The position numbers were made by a program, and so were the translations under genes. Source: an uncultured Lachnospiraceae bacterium (GTDB taxonomy: Bacteria > Bacillota > Clostridia > Lachnospirales > Lachnospiraceae). From it: 64,000 nt of DNA. This document shows positions 8,084 through 17,428 of the stretch, in pieces. The stretch spans positions 1 to 64,000 of the forward strand of contig CANOEC010000017.1 of the NCBI GenBank assembly GCA_947564735.1, read 5' to 3'. The notes below the pieces were generated by a model. It saw only the letters and a list, made by a program, of their open reading frames with translations. It searched no databases and was not told the DNA's origin. How positions within the stretch are numbered: position 1 is the stretch's first letter; the number at the start of each line of letters is the position of its first letter.

Positions 8084-10504
8084 CTATTCATTCATCTCAA
8101 TCGCCATTTTCCGTTCAACTTCCCTTGCTCCTTCCTCCGGCGTCAAATCACCGTCAAGCACCATAAGTCCAACCTCCATGGCACATTCCTCCAGCATCGT
8201 CCCGGGGCGGTAACAGCAGTCGGCGTCTTCCATCATCTGATAAATCCACTGTTTCTCTTCCTCTGTCGCCCAAGTTATCTCTGTATTCAATACACCGGGA
8301 TCCTTCCACCCCATAACTTCTCCAAATTCCACATTGTTGATATCCATGATGTCACTCAGCGAATCCTTGCGTATCGTGATGCCGCTCTGGTTCCGCGGTT
8401 TGTCCAGCCACCATTTCCGCATCATCGTATCGGAGAGGAGCAGTTCCATATACGCTTCGGCAAGTTCCGGCTCTTTCGCCTGTTCACACAATCCCACAAT
8501 GATCTTTGCCCAGTAAACATTGTCCGCCTGTCCCGTATACTCTCCATAGGTCACCACATCTTCAAGCTGTTTTGTCTGCCACTGCGCCGTCATATTTTTC
8601 TTTATCACATGTATCCTTGATGAACCGACCCATGGATTTAGCAGGAAACCGACCTGCATCCATGTCTCACCAAAGTTTTGCTGTGCGCTGTACTGATAAT
8701 CAAACCCGATATCTATCATAGCCGTATCATTTGGCTCATAATATTCTGTCATATTCTGCTGCCACAGTTCACGTGCTGCGCCGCTTAAACCGGCTGTGTC
8801 TAATTCCCACATTTTTGCTACTGACTGATAATACGCCGTCAGTTTCTCCACATTGAGGCTTCCGTCCTCCCCCGTCCATGCCGGCAGGCAGACCGGCATC
8901 GTCTGTCTCAGCAAGTCTTTCGGATAGGGCGTGTTGAGTATCGGTCCCTCCGGGTGCTTCTGTCTCGCCAGTTCCATGCCGGCAATGATATCCTCCAGAC
9001 TGTCTTCTCCTCCCAGATACATCTCTTCCCCAAGCCAGAGCGGAAGGTAAACCATCATCGGCACGCTGTATATCTTCTCCTTATCCGTCATCCGCATCCC
9101 TTCCACGATGTTCCGGTACAGTATCCCGTCATCCAGATAGGGCTGCAGCATCCCGTCTAACTCCTTTAGCACGCCTTTTTCGGCATACTGCTCGATATCC
9201 ATCTCGTCTAATACGAGCACATCCGGCACATCCCCGGCAAGCAGACGTGTGTTCAGGTTCTTTAATGCATCCTCTTTGCTGACCGCATTATCTCCTTCCA
9301 TGCCCGTCTCATATCTTACAAGCACGTCGGGATGCTCCTTCTGGAAGAGCTGTCCCGCATAACGAATCCAGCCGCTCTCACGTAAACTATATACCGTCAG
9401 TTCTCTGGATGGTTTTGCAGGCAGTGTCTCATCATAATACATCTCCACCATGTAGTTTGCGCCAAACAGAACGCGGAATTCTCCATTGTCAAGTACCTGC
9501 AGGGCAAGCGGGCTTCGCTGGCTATCTCCAAGCGCCGTCATCTGCCCGTCGGCAATCTGTTCGATGACCGACCCGCCCCATATGTAGCGGTACAATCCGG
9601 TACGGCATGCGATGTACACAACCGTCACATCTCCATTCCCCGCCGCCAATGCATCTGCTCCGCCCTCTGACGATGCGCCGGCAGACCCTGTGTCCCCGCT
9701 TTCTCCCTCTTCGGACGTCTCCATGATATTCACATTGATATCCTTATCAGATACCGCCATCACAAGACCGCCTGCCGTATGGCTGGCGATAAAATCACTG
9801 AGCACGCTGTTCTCATCTAACAGTTTCCTTTCCGTCATGTCATAGAGATAAGCCTTCTCCTTATCCGCCGCAAGAAGCACATCCTCCACAAACAGGATGG
9901 ACTGCACCCGCCCTGCCGTGGCAAACAAGCTGTCTGTCTTCCCGGTTCCCGGATCAATTCGGTACACGTTGGAATCGGACGCCGCATAAAGACTTCCGTC
10001 GGGTGAAAAGGCAAATACGTTCAGATTGGTTCCTTTCCGGTAATCTTCCCCGTAGGGCTCAAGCGCGGACTGCTTTCCTGCTTCATCCACATAATAGTAC
10101 AGATAGCGGGTATCTCCTTCCAGCCACAACGTTTCCAGCTCTTCATCGACCCAGAACTTGGGCGTATAGGAAAAGACAGCCGCCCCGTTATCCGACACCC
10201 CGACTTCATATTTCACACGGATATTCGCCATGTTCTCCCAGCCCCAGTTCTTTTCCTTGGCGACGCCCTCCGCATCCACATAAGTCAGATTGGTCTCCGT
10301 ACCATACAGATAGTAGCCGCCGTCCGGACATACGTGCATATATCCAAAAGTACCCGGCGGCAGCTTCACCTCCCTGTCCGCATACCTTCCCATCGGAATC
10401 TCTTCTTCCCTGCTGCCGCATGCCGCAAGCAACATCCCGCATAAGACAGCCGCCGCTGCCGCCATACATTTCCTCTTAATACGCTTCCTGCTCTCTTTCC
10501 CCAT
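8084..10504 (-). CDS. Propeller/solute-binding fusion lipoprotein, paralog 2
   Basis: An 806-residue lipoprotein: basic n-region, hydrophobic segment and lipobox LLAAC with Cys29. As in its paralog, an N-terminal half of beta-repeat character (PDGSLYAASDSNVYRID, YIACRTGLYRYIWGGSVIEQ) precedes a C-terminal family-1 binding half (LFQKEHPDVLVRYETGMEGD, DVPDVLVLDEMDIEQYAEKG). Relative to paralog 1 it has a Gly/Ser/Ala/Glu-rich insert of about 35 residues near residue 260, probably a flexible loop. It is the first gene of the importer operon and is divergent from the two-component genes, which makes regulation by that system plausible. The likely origin is tandem duplication followed by moderate divergence. 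Confidence 0.85.
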   Translation of the reverse strand: MGKESRKRIKRKCMAAAAAVLCGMLLAACGSREEEIPMGRYADREVKLPPGTFGYMHVCPDGGYYLYGTETNLTYVDAEGVAKEKNWGWENMANIRVKYEVGVSDNGAAVFSYTPKFWVDEELETLWLEGDTRYLYYYVDEAGKQSALEPYGEDYRKGTNLNVFAFSPDGSLYAASDSNVYRIDPGTGKTDSLFATAGRVQSILFVEDVLLAADKEKAYLYDMTERKLLDENSVLSDFIASHTAGGLVMAVSDKDINVNIMETSEEGESGDTGSAGASSEGGADALAAGNGDVTVVYIACRTGLYRYIWGGSVIEQIADGQMTALGDSQRSPLALQVLDNGEFRVLFGANYMVEMYYDETLPAKPSRELTVYSLRESGWIRYAGQLFQKEHPDVLVRYETGMEGDNAVSKEDALKNLNTRLLAGDVPDVLVLDEMDIEQYAEKGVLKELDGMLQPYLDDGILYRNIVEGMRMTDKEKIYSVPMMVYLPLWLGEEMYLGGEDSLEDIIAGMELARQKHPEGPILNTPYPKDLLRQTMPVCLPAWTGEDGSLNVEKLTAYYQSVAKMWELDTAGLSGAARELWQQNMTEYYEPNDTAMIDIGFDYQYSAQQNFGETWMQVGFLLNPWVGSSRIHVIKKNMTAQWQTKQLEDVVTYGEYTGQADNVYWAKIIVGLCEQAKEPELAEAYMELLLSDTMMRKWWLDKPRNQSGITIRKDSLSDIMDINNVEFGEVMGWKDPGVLNTEITWATEEEKQWIYQMMEDADCCYRPGTMLEECAMEVGLMVLDGDLTPEEGAREVERKMAIEMNE

Positions 10505-10704
10505 ATCCTACGATTCCTCTCATCCAAATGAATTTTTGCTTTTATTTTAATCAAAAATGTTTCTAAATATCTTCTAAGAATCCATTGAAGTTTATATTTT
10601 TTAAAAAAGTAAATTATTTAGGATTTTTTTAAAGAATAAATGTGGTAAAATATCCATGAAGGCAATAGACAGCGTCAATCAACTTATAGGGAGAGAAACG
10701 CAGT
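10505..10704. promoter_or_regulatory. Divergent AT-rich control region
   Basis: A 200-base, strongly AT-rich spacer between the divergent importer operon and the two-component operon, where both promoters must lie. Several A/T runs are visible and TAAAAT near 10646-10651 may be a -10 element for the response regulator, but no convincing -35 element accompanies it. No clear dyad operator was found. Confidence 0.4.
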
Positions 10705-11388
10705 ATGAATATTCTAATCATCGAAGACGATAAAGACTTATGCCACGCCGTGTCATGGCAGCTTAAGCAGGACGGGCACAATGTGGACTGCTGTCATAAC
10801 GGCGGAGATGCGAATCTATATATCAGACAAGGCATCTATGACCTGATTCTGTTAGACCGTATGCTGCCGGAAGAAGACGGTCTTCATCTCCTGCACTCCA
10901 TGCGCGCCGCCGGAAATCTTACACCCGTCATCATTCTTTCCGCTCTCGGTGAGGTAGATGATAAAGTAACCGGACTAAACGAGGGCGCTGACGATTATCT
11001 TGTAAAACCGTTTGCTTACTCAGAGCTTGCCGCAAGAATCGGCTCCTTATTCCGGCGAAAAAATGACTTTGGCACATCTGTCCTTACCTACGGCGACTTA
11101 TCCTTGGACAGCGCGGAAAGTACCCTCCGCTGCCGGAATAAAAAATGTTCTCTTTCCAACACGGAAAACGAACTGATGAGCCTGCTTATAAAAGCCGGGA
11201 ACAAAACCACCAGCCGCACCGTGCTTTTGCACAAGGTCTGGGGGATAGACGTTTCTGTAGAAGACAGTAATCTTGACAATTATATTTATTTTCTGCGCAA
11301 GCGGCTAAAAACTCTGGAAAGTAACGTCTCCATCGTCAACAGGCGAGGACACGGCTTCTACTTGGATTATCATGACCCCCAAGCCTGA
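10705..11388 (+). CDS. OmpR/PhoB-family response regulator
   Basis: A 227-residue regulator. The receiver domain has the acidic cluster E7-D8-D9, the phosphoacceptor D51 in LILLDRMLP, a Ser in VIILSALGE and the conserved Lys in YLVKPF. The C-terminal half is a winged helix ending NRRGHGFYL. GGGAGAG stands upstream of the ATG. The sensor kinase follows after 61 bases in the same direction. Being divergent from the propeller/binding-protein operon, the pair is the natural candidate to control sugar uptake there, but no binding site was recognised. Confidence 0.9.
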   Translation: MNILIIEDDKDLCHAVSWQLKQDGHNVDCCHNGGDANLYIRQGIYDLILLDRMLPEEDGLHLLHSMRAAGNLTPVIILSALGEVDDKVTGLNEGADDYLVKPFAYSELAARIGSLFRRKNDFGTSVLTYGDLSLDSAESTLRCRNKKCSLSNTENELMSLLIKAGNKTTSRTVLLHKVWGIDVSVEDSNLDNYIYFLRKRLKTLESNVSIVNRRGHGFYLDYHDPQA

Positions 11389-11449
11389 TTTATCCCAACG
11401 GTGTCATGACGGACTCTGACTGGCTAAAAATTGGCGGAAAGGAAAGCTT

Positions 11450-12730
11450 ATGTATCGTAAAGTGAGGATTCATCTGACCATACTTTTTACATTTGTCACT
11501 TCGGTTCTATTGATCGCACTGCTCAGCGTCAGTTTCTATCTCTCCGTCAGACAACAGTTTTCCCTACAGTTATCTTCGTTTACCGGGCAGACGCAGACTG
11601 TCGTGGAATCCATAAGCGAACATAACATTCTCACCTCTGCATGGCTGACCTCCAAAGAAGAAGCCGCCGGTTTTCGCATCTATCTGTGGGATAATGATGT
11701 GGAACTGTTTCATAACCATGCGCATTCTAATCTCATACAGCCTGCCTATTCCTGTTATCTGCCCGTTCTGACAGAGGGACGCACTCTGAAACCGGCTGCC
11801 GGCTCGCAGGATATTTATGTCGGATATCACGGCATTCTTCCGGAAATCCTCTATTACCACAAGCTGCTCGTCAAAAACGACAGCGTTCTTCATATTTATT
11901 TTCTGCAGTCTCTCGATCCGCTGTATGATCATGTCAAGACCGGCCTTCTGCTTTATATCATCCTGCTTGTCGGTTCCGAATGCCTGCTGACGCTCTTCTG
12001 CTGGTACTTTACCGGGCGTCTGTCAAAACCACTCCTCGATTCCCAAATCAGCCAGAACCGTTTTATTGCCAGCGTTTCCCATGAGCTGCGCACACCGCTT
12101 GCCGTCATCCTCGCCAATGCCTCCGCCTGCGAAAAGGCGCCCGCCGCAGAACAAAAGAACTTTTTTCAGGTAATCGCCAGAGAAGGCGCACAGATGTCAA
12201 CCATGCTGGAGCAGTTACTGACACTGTCCCGCGCAGACAGCCACGGACTTGCCCTCCATATAGAAGAAACCGATTTGCAGACGCTTCTTCTGGAAACCTA
12301 CGAAAATTTCCTGCCGCTTGCCAGGGAGAGCGCCCACCGTCTTACCATTCGTCTTCCGGAAACAGATATTCCGCTTTGCAACTGCGATTCCTCCAGAATA
12401 CGACAAGTATGTCATATTTTATTACACAATGCCCTCTCCTACACGCCTGCCGGAAGCAGCATCCTGCTTTTTCTTGACAGCGTTTCTTACGAAAAGGAAA
12501 TCTCCATCGGCGTACAGGACGACGGTCCCGGTATCCCGGCTGAGGAACAGGGCAAAATCTTTGAACGGTTTTATCGGGGACGCAGCGAAGAAAAGGGACA
12601 CCACGGACTCGGACTTGCGGTGGCAAAGGAAATCGCGGCGGCGCATAAAGGCACACTTAGCCTGAAGAATCCGGAAGGAGGCGGCGCTCTTTTTGTCCTG
12701 ACACTGCCGCTTCGATGCGAGTTACCCTAA
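11450..12730 (+). CDS. Membrane sensor histidine kinase
   Basis: A 426-residue kinase with two membrane segments (about residues 9-29 and 165-185) flanking an extracellular sensor region of about 135 residues. The H-box is ASVSHELRTPL, followed by the N-box (HNALSYTPAG), the G1 box DDGPGIP, the F-box FERFYRG and the G2 box HHGLGLAVAKEI. It should autophosphorylate and pass phosphate to the adjacent response regulator. A canonical HAMP domain is not obvious between the second membrane segment and the H-box. AAAGGAAAGCTT precedes the start codon. Confidence 0.9.
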   Translation: MYRKVRIHLTILFTFVTSVLLIALLSVSFYLSVRQQFSLQLSSFTGQTQTVVESISEHNILTSAWLTSKEEAAGFRIYLWDNDVELFHNHAHSNLIQPAYSCYLPVLTEGRTLKPAAGSQDIYVGYHGILPEILYYHKLLVKNDSVLHIYFLQSLDPLYDHVKTGLLLYIILLVGSECLLTLFCWYFTGRLSKPLLDSQISQNRFIASVSHELRTPLAVILANASACEKAPAAEQKNFFQVIAREGAQMSTMLEQLLTLSRADSHGLALHIEETDLQTLLLETYENFLPLARESAHRLTIRLPETDIPLCNCDSSRIRQVCHILLHNALSYTPAGSSILLFLDSVSYEKEISIGVQDDGPGIPAEEQGKIFERFYRGRSEEKGHHGLGLAVAKEIAAAHKGTLSLKNPEGGGALFVLTLPLRCELP

Positions 12731-12791
12731 GCTTCTCGTATATGCTGATATCATTTTATGAAAAATTTACAGAAACACTAGATTACTTTCA

Positions 12792-12820
12792 TTGACATTA
12801 TGTTTTATAATATATATGCT
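12792..12820 (+). promoter_or_regulatory. Possible promoter of the disrupted membrane-protein gene
   Basis: A perfect -35 hexamer TTGACA at 12792-12797 is followed at 15-17 bases by TATATA/TATATG. The TATAAT between them is too close to the -35. It lies about 100 bases upstream of the ATG at 12922. Confidence 0.4.
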
Positions 12821-12855
12821 TAAAAAAAGTAATTTGCTTCGCGAATAACTAATCC

Positions 12856-12885
12856 TGCCGGGAGATTTGTTTCGCGAACCCGGCA
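12856..12885. repeat. Hairpin of the TTCGC-containing family
   Basis: TGCCGGG at 12856-12862 pairs with CCCGGCA at 12879-12885 around a loop containing TTTCGCGAA. Just upstream at 12834-12846 is TTTGCTTCGCGAA, another short palindrome with the GCTTCGC core. Both lie in the leader of the following gene. Confidence 0.5.
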
Positions 12886-12921
12886 TATTGAATTTCACAT
12901 AATCGGACAGGAGACGATATC

Positions 12922-13796
12922 ATGTCAGTTGTAGAAGAAATCAGAGAACAGCAGAAAAAATCTCTCAGCACCATGAGTTTCAAGGAGAAGCTCGCCTACT
13001 TCTGGGATTACTATAAGGTTCATGCACTAGCTGCCGTCATTCTGATTATTGTTACTGTCAGCATCATCCATCAGTTCGTCACCAACAAGGACTACGCTTT
13101 CTATGCTACGGTTCTCAATGCAGGAACCATTGAATACGAAGACACCACCGCCACGAAATGGGCGGTATTTCTCGATTTGTTCAGGGCTCATGATATCCTC
13201 GAGATTGAAGTAGCACTCGAATTGTGCGTATTGCTCGAAGGTTTCTGTCTCGGCGATTTGTGCGTTGATGGAACCGGGTTGCAAATCAACAGAAACTGAT
13301 TGCTATGATGCAGACCGGTTCCATCAACGCACAAATCGCCGAGACAGAAACCTTCGAGCAATACGCACAATTCGAGTGCTACTTCAATCTCGAGGATATC
13401 ATGAGCCCTGAACAAATCGAGAAATACCGCCCATATTTTTATTATACCGACGCCGCCACTTTTGAACAGGACGAGCCTGAAGCTTCTACAGCGGAGGGCA
13501 GCAATGCAGCTTCCGGGCAGAATACCAGTGCATCGTCTGACACGCTTCCGGCTGACCCTTCCACGCTTACCATCAACCACCTTGACCCTTCTACCATGGA
13601 AAAACCGGTGGCTGTAGGCGTTGTCATCACCGACAGTAAACAAATGCGGGAATCCGGCTACTATAAATATCTTGACAATCCGGAATACGACTATCAGGGG
13701 TATCCCTCCGAAGTGATTCTTGGCGTTCCCCTTTCATGCAAAGAACCGGATATTGCCATCCGGTTCCTAGAATACTTACAGCTTAGCGAGAATTGA
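12922..13796 (+). pseudogene. Membrane protein gene broken by an inverted duplication
   Basis: The gene starts well (ATG at 12922) and encodes a basic N-terminus and one transmembrane segment (VHALAAVILIIVTVSIIH). After TTATKW the reading is lost at 13158: the next 120 bases are an exact reverse complement of 13315-13434, and the frame closes at TGA 13297-13299. Coding resumes in another frame; reading backwards from ATG 13305 the sequence VANQQKLIAMMQTGS shows that the original gene continued through this point, and it then runs intact to 13796. The protein is an unrecognised single-pass membrane protein with an acidic, Ser/Thr-rich stretch around residue 180. The damage may be genuine or an assembly or amplification chimera. 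Confidence 0.75.
13158..13434. repeat. 120-bp perfect inverted repeat with 37-base spacer
   Basis: The left arm 13158-13277 is the exact reverse complement of the right arm 13315-13434; the spacer is 13278-13314. The right arm and spacer read in frame with the downstream coding sequence, so the left arm is the misplaced copy. The inner edge falls at the self-complementary CCGG, and the outer edge at ATGGGCG, which probably also matched the original sequence; this suggests fold-back template switching at short homologies. Confidence 0.9.
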
Positions 13797-13817
13797 CGCA
13801 CGGTCAATTCTCTTTTT
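13788..13817 (+). terminator. Rho-independent terminator
   Basis: GAGAATTGAC (13788-13797) and GTCAATTCTC (13803-13812) form a perfect 10-bp stem with a five-base loop, followed by TTTTT. It overlaps the stop codon of the disrupted membrane-protein gene. Confidence 0.85.
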
Positions 13818-13923
13818 AGCTTCGAGGCAAAAGCCCGTTTCAAGCCCAACACAAGAGAGCAATTTGTGTAATCTGCCATCTCAATTTACCAAAAATTCAT
13901 TTTGACCCCAACATCATCTTATA

Positions 13924-15357
13924 TTACAACAACTCTTTTAGTAACTGATTTACCATGGCAGGGTCAGCCTTGCCCTTCATGGCTTTCATGGTCTGTCCTA
14001 CCAAAAATCCGATTGCCTTCTCCTTACCCTTACGATAATCCTCCACGGACTGCGGATTGTCCGCAATGACCTCTTCGACCGCTTTGCGCAGCGCGCCCTC
14101 GTCGTTTACGGTCTTTAGACCTTTTTCCTCCACATACTGCTGCGGATCGATATTCTCCTCGAACATCACTTCAAAGACTTCCTTTGCCACGGCTCCATTG
14201 ATTGCCTTGGAATCCACAAGCGCAATGAGCTTTGCAAGATTTTCCGGTGAAAAATGCAGGTCGCAGGCATCCATCTCCTTTTCTTTCATCAGACGCATCG
14301 TCTCGCCCATCAGCCAGTTAGACACTTTCTTCGGTTGTCCGCAGATAGCGCAGGCTGCCTCGAAGATATCCGCCATATGCTTATCGCCGGTAATAATCTG
14401 AATATCATAATCTGGAAGGTCGAACACTTCTTTGTAACGCTTCATCTTTTCCGTGCGAAATTCCGGCTGTCTGCCTTTGATTTCTTCCAGCATCTCATCA
14501 CTCACCACGATCGGCGTCAGATCCGGATCCGGGAAATAACGGTAATCCTGCGCATCCTCTTTGCTGCGCATAGCATACGATTCGCCTTTCACATCGTCCC
14601 ACCTTCTCGTCTCCTGTATCACTTTTTCTCCCGATTCAAGCAGGTCAATCTGACGTTCCCGCTCCCCGGCAATCGCTCGGGAAATCGCTTTAAATGAATT
14701 TAAGTTTTTCATCTCGGTTCTCGTCCCGAACTTCTCTTTCCCAACTTCTCTTACAGACAGATTGACGTCAGCGCGCATAGAACCTTCCTGCAGCTTACAG
14801 TCCGATGCGCCAAGATACTGGATAATCAGGCGCAGCTTCTCAAGATAGGCAATGACTTCCTCGGCGTTTCGCATATCCGGTTCGGAGACAATTTCAATCA
14901 ACGGCACGCCGGAGCGGTTATAATCCACGAGGGAACAATCCTCCCAATCGTCATGCACCAGCTTGCCAGCGTCTTCTTCCATATGGATTTCGTGGATGCC
15001 CACCGTTTTCCTGCCGCCTTCTTCCGTCTCAATCTCCACACCGCCATTTCTACAGATTGGCAGATAGAGCTGGGATATCTGGTAATTCTGCGGATTATCG
15101 GGATAAAAATAATTTTTTCTGTCAAACTTGGCATAGCGCGTAATCTCACAATTCGTTGCCAGCCCCACCGCTACGGCATACTCCAGCACCTGTTTGTTGA
15201 GCACCGGAAGCGACCCCGGCATACCGGTACATACCGGGCAGGTCTGGGTATTGGGCGCCGCACCGAAAGCTGTGGAACAACCACAGAAAATCTTGGTCCT
15301 TGTGGCAAGCTCCACATGTACTTCCAAACCGATTACCGTCTCATAATTCTTACTCAT
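13924..15357 (-). CDS. gatB: Asp-tRNA(Asn)/Glu-tRNA(Gln) amidotransferase subunit B
   Basis: A 477-residue GatB of normal length. It opens with ETVIGLEVHVEL, contains the zinc-type cysteines CGCS and CPVC and the kinase-like core (KFDRKNYFYPDNP, YNRSGVPLIEIVSEPD), and ends in the helical tRNA-binding YqeY-like tail (GFLVGQTMKAMKGKADP). GatB activates mischarged Asp-tRNA(Asn) or Glu-tRNA(Gln) with ATP, so that ammonia from GatA can amidate it. It overlaps gatA by 8 bases, consistent with translational coupling, and is the last gene of the aspS-gatCAB group. Confidence 0.97.
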   Translation of the reverse strand: MSKNYETVIGLEVHVELATRTKIFCGCSTAFGAAPNTQTCPVCTGMPGSLPVLNKQVLEYAVAVGLATNCEITRYAKFDRKNYFYPDNPQNYQISQLYLPICRNGGVEIETEEGGRKTVGIHEIHMEEDAGKLVHDDWEDCSLVDYNRSGVPLIEIVSEPDMRNAEEVIAYLEKLRLIIQYLGASDCKLQEGSMRADVNLSVREVGKEKFGTRTEMKNLNSFKAISRAIAGERERQIDLLESGEKVIQETRRWDDVKGESYAMRSKEDAQDYRYFPDPDLTPIVVSDEMLEEIKGRQPEFRTEKMKRYKEVFDLPDYDIQIITGDKHMADIFEAACAICGQPKKVSNWLMGETMRLMKEKEMDACDLHFSPENLAKLIALVDSKAINGAVAKEVFEVMFEENIDPQQYVEEKGLKTVNDEGALRKAVEEVIADNPQSVEDYRKGKEKAIGFLVGQTMKAMKGKADPAMVNQLLKELL

Positions 15358-16900
15358 GACGCTGTCCCTCCTGTTCCATGCAGCTGCTTCCCATTACCTT
15401 CTCCACTCCTGCATTACCCTGCATCGGTCTCTCAGTTCTCTGCCCTTGCTCCTCCAGCCCGAAACTGCCTCTGACTTTCTCATAGGTATAGGCAGTCTGA
15501 ATGAGCTTTTTCTCTTGAAAGCAGTCCCCAATAAGCTGTAACCCGATGGGAAGACCATTTTTATCAATCCCACAGGGAAGGCTGATTGCCGGTAATCCCG
15601 CAAGATTCACGGCGATGGTATAGATATCGCCCAGATACATTTTAATCGGGTCAGACAGACTTGCCCCCAGCCTTGGCGCTGTAGTAGGAGCTACCGGTCC
15701 CAATATCACATCATACTTTTCAAATGCATCGTCAAATGCCTTTTTAATCAACGCTTTCACACGCAGCGCCTTCAGATAATATGCGTCATAATATCCCGAA
15801 CTCAATACGAAAGAACCGAGCATAATACGTCTTTTTACTTCTTCTCCAAAGCCTTCGGAGCGGGATTTCTTATACATGTTATGAAGCCCCGCATAATCCT
15901 CGGTACGGTAACCATATTTAATGCCATCGAAACGTTCCAGATTCGAGCTTGCCTCTGCAGCAGCAATGGTATAATACGTTGGAATCGCATACTCCACCAG
16001 ACTCAAATCAAAATGCTCCACGATGGCGCCTTTTTCTTCCAGTTCTTTTGCTGCCTTTAAAACTGCCTCCTTGACTTCCTCATCCAGACCGTCCCCGAAA
16101 TAGTCGTTCGGAATCCCGATGCGCATTCCCTGCACATCCTCTTTCAATGCAGACATAAAATCTAAATCCTGTCTTTCTACAGAAGTGGAATCCTTCGTAT
16201 CATGAGACGAAATTGCCTGAAGCACCGCTGCGCAGTCCGTCACGTCTTTTCCCAGAGGTCCTATCTGATCCAGTGAAGAACCATAGGCAATCAGCCCATA
16301 ACGCGATACCGTACCGTAGGTCGGCTTCATTCCTACAACACCGCAGTAAGAAGCCGGCTGTCGGATGGAACCCCCGGTATCGGAACCAAGCGCATAGAAA
16401 CACTCCCCTGCCGCTACCGCCGCGGCGCTTCCTCCGGAAGAACCGCCCGGAACATGCTCCCTATTCCAAGGATTTCTCGTCACTCCGTAGGCGGAAGTTT
16501 CCGTGGTGGAACCCATGGCAAACTCGTCCATATTCGTCTTGCCAAGGATAACAGCGCCCGCTTTCTTAAGCTGCCGGACCGCTTCCGCCGTGTAGGTAGG
16601 AACAAAATTACCAAGTATTTTGGAAGAACAGGTGGTAAGCAGTCCTTCCGTACACATGTTGTCTTTGACTGCCACCGGTACGCCGGCTAAAGGTCCCGTT
16701 AATTCTCCCGCCTCAATTTTTTCCTGCACCTCTTTTGCCTGTCTGAGTGCGCCTTCACCGTCTACCGTCACATAGCAGTTCAGTATTTCATCTTGTTGTT
16801 CTATGCGGGCAAGCATAACCTCCGCCGCTTCCAAGGCAGTCGTCTTCCCCTCTTTCATCGCGGCAGAAAGTTCTGTCGCTGTCAGCTTCGTGATATCCAT
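15350..16900 (-). CDS. gatA: Asp-tRNA(Asn)/Glu-tRNA(Gln) amidotransferase subunit A
   Basis: A 516-residue amidase-signature glutaminase that releases ammonia and channels it to GatB. The Lys-cisSer-Ser triad is visible: K in VAVKDNMCTEG, and the serines in VPGGSSGGSAAAV and GSDTGGSIRQPAS. Beyond the usual end near TAYTYEKVRG the protein has a charged tail of about 30 residues ending MEQEGQRHE, where EEQGQR and EQEGQR look like an internal partial repeat; typical GatA is about 485-490 residues. It stands between gatC and gatB in one operon. Confidence 0.97.
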   Translation of the reverse strand: MDITKLTATELSAAMKEGKTTALEAAEVMLARIEQQDEILNCYVTVDGEGALRQAKEVQEKIEAGELTGPLAGVPVAVKDNMCTEGLLTTCSSKILGNFVPTYTAEAVRQLKKAGAVILGKTNMDEFAMGSTTETSAYGVTRNPWNREHVPGGSSGGSAAAVAAGECFYALGSDTGGSIRQPASYCGVVGMKPTYGTVSRYGLIAYGSSLDQIGPLGKDVTDCAAVLQAISSHDTKDSTSVERQDLDFMSALKEDVQGMRIGIPNDYFGDGLDEEVKEAVLKAAKELEEKGAIVEHFDLSLVEYAIPTYYTIAAAEASSNLERFDGIKYGYRTEDYAGLHNMYKKSRSEGFGEEVKRRIMLGSFVLSSGYYDAYYLKALRVKALIKKAFDDAFEKYDVILGPVAPTTAPRLGASLSDPIKMYLGDIYTIAVNLAGLPAISLPCGIDKNGLPIGLQLIGDCFQEKKLIQTAYTYEKVRGSFGLEEQGQRTERPMQGNAGVEKVMGSSCMEQEGQRHE

Positions 16901-16957
16901 GTGGAGTCTGTCTCCTTTCCTTTAACTTCCTCTCTCTACATCTTCCCCGACCGAATC

Positions 16958-17254
16958 TTATGAGTCAAATGTCTTCGGCACCATGAACATTCCGTCCTTT
17001 TGTTCCGGCGCATTGGACAATAACTCTTCCCTCGTGTCACCGTTTGTCACCACATCCTCGCGGAACACATTCTGTACCGGAAATACATGGGACATCGGTT
17101 CCACCCCGGTAGTGTCCAATTCACCCAGTTTATCAATATAATCTAACATTCTTCCCATGTCTGACTTTGCCTGTTCCTTTTCTTCGTCAGACAATTCCAA
17201 TTTTGCCAGAATACCGACATATTCAATTGTCTCATCACTGATGATATTTGCCAT
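16958..17254 (-). CDS. gatC: Asp-tRNA(Asn)/Glu-tRNA(Gln) amidotransferase subunit C
   Basis: A 98-residue GatC, the small helical belt that stabilises the GatA-GatB complex. It shows the family pattern [20 protein letters not shown], then [20 protein letters not shown], and the conserved [13 protein letters not shown]. The ATG at 17254 is chosen because AAAGGATT precedes it at 8 bases; a start at 17281 would add nine residues without support. Its 54-base spacing from gatA and the absence of a terminator indicate cotranscription. Confidence 0.95.
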   Translation of the reverse strand: MANIISDETIEYVGILAKLELSDEEKEQAKSDMGRMLDYIDKLGELDTTGVEPMSHVFPVQNVFREDVVTNGDTREELLSNAPEQKDGMFMVPKTFDS

Positions 17255-17339
17255 TGTCTTAATCCTTTCTGCTCCATGCATACTTTTCTATGCACTGCCC
17301 TGCGGTACAATCATCCAAGAAGTAAATATTCGTTTCAAG

Positions 17340-17408
17340 GTAACTGTTTTGTTTTCCCTGTCAGACGCGTCCAAATGAAGAAACTGACACGGGAAACCAA
17401 ACTGTTAC
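17340..17408 (-). other. Intercistronic long hairpin between aspS and gatC
   Basis: On the minus strand the arms GTAACAGTTTGGTTTCCCG and CAGGGAAAACAAAACAGTTAC, each continued by TGTCAG/CTGACA, pair over about 25 bp with few mismatches around a loop of about 19 bases. No T-run follows, so it is more likely a processing or stability element, or a weak attenuator, than a terminator. Confidence 0.6.
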
Positions 17409-17428
17409 TTTCCAAACCACCCCACATC

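Noticed and set aside
13027-13643. Minus-strand reading frames across the inverted duplication
   Set aside because: They arise because the left arm is a reverse copy of the coding right arm; they are by-products, not genes.
17299-17310. T-box-like string (TGTACCGCAGG on the minus strand) in the gatC leader
   Set aside because: Only a partial match to the T-box core; there is no stem I and no terminator, so it is not a second riboswitch.
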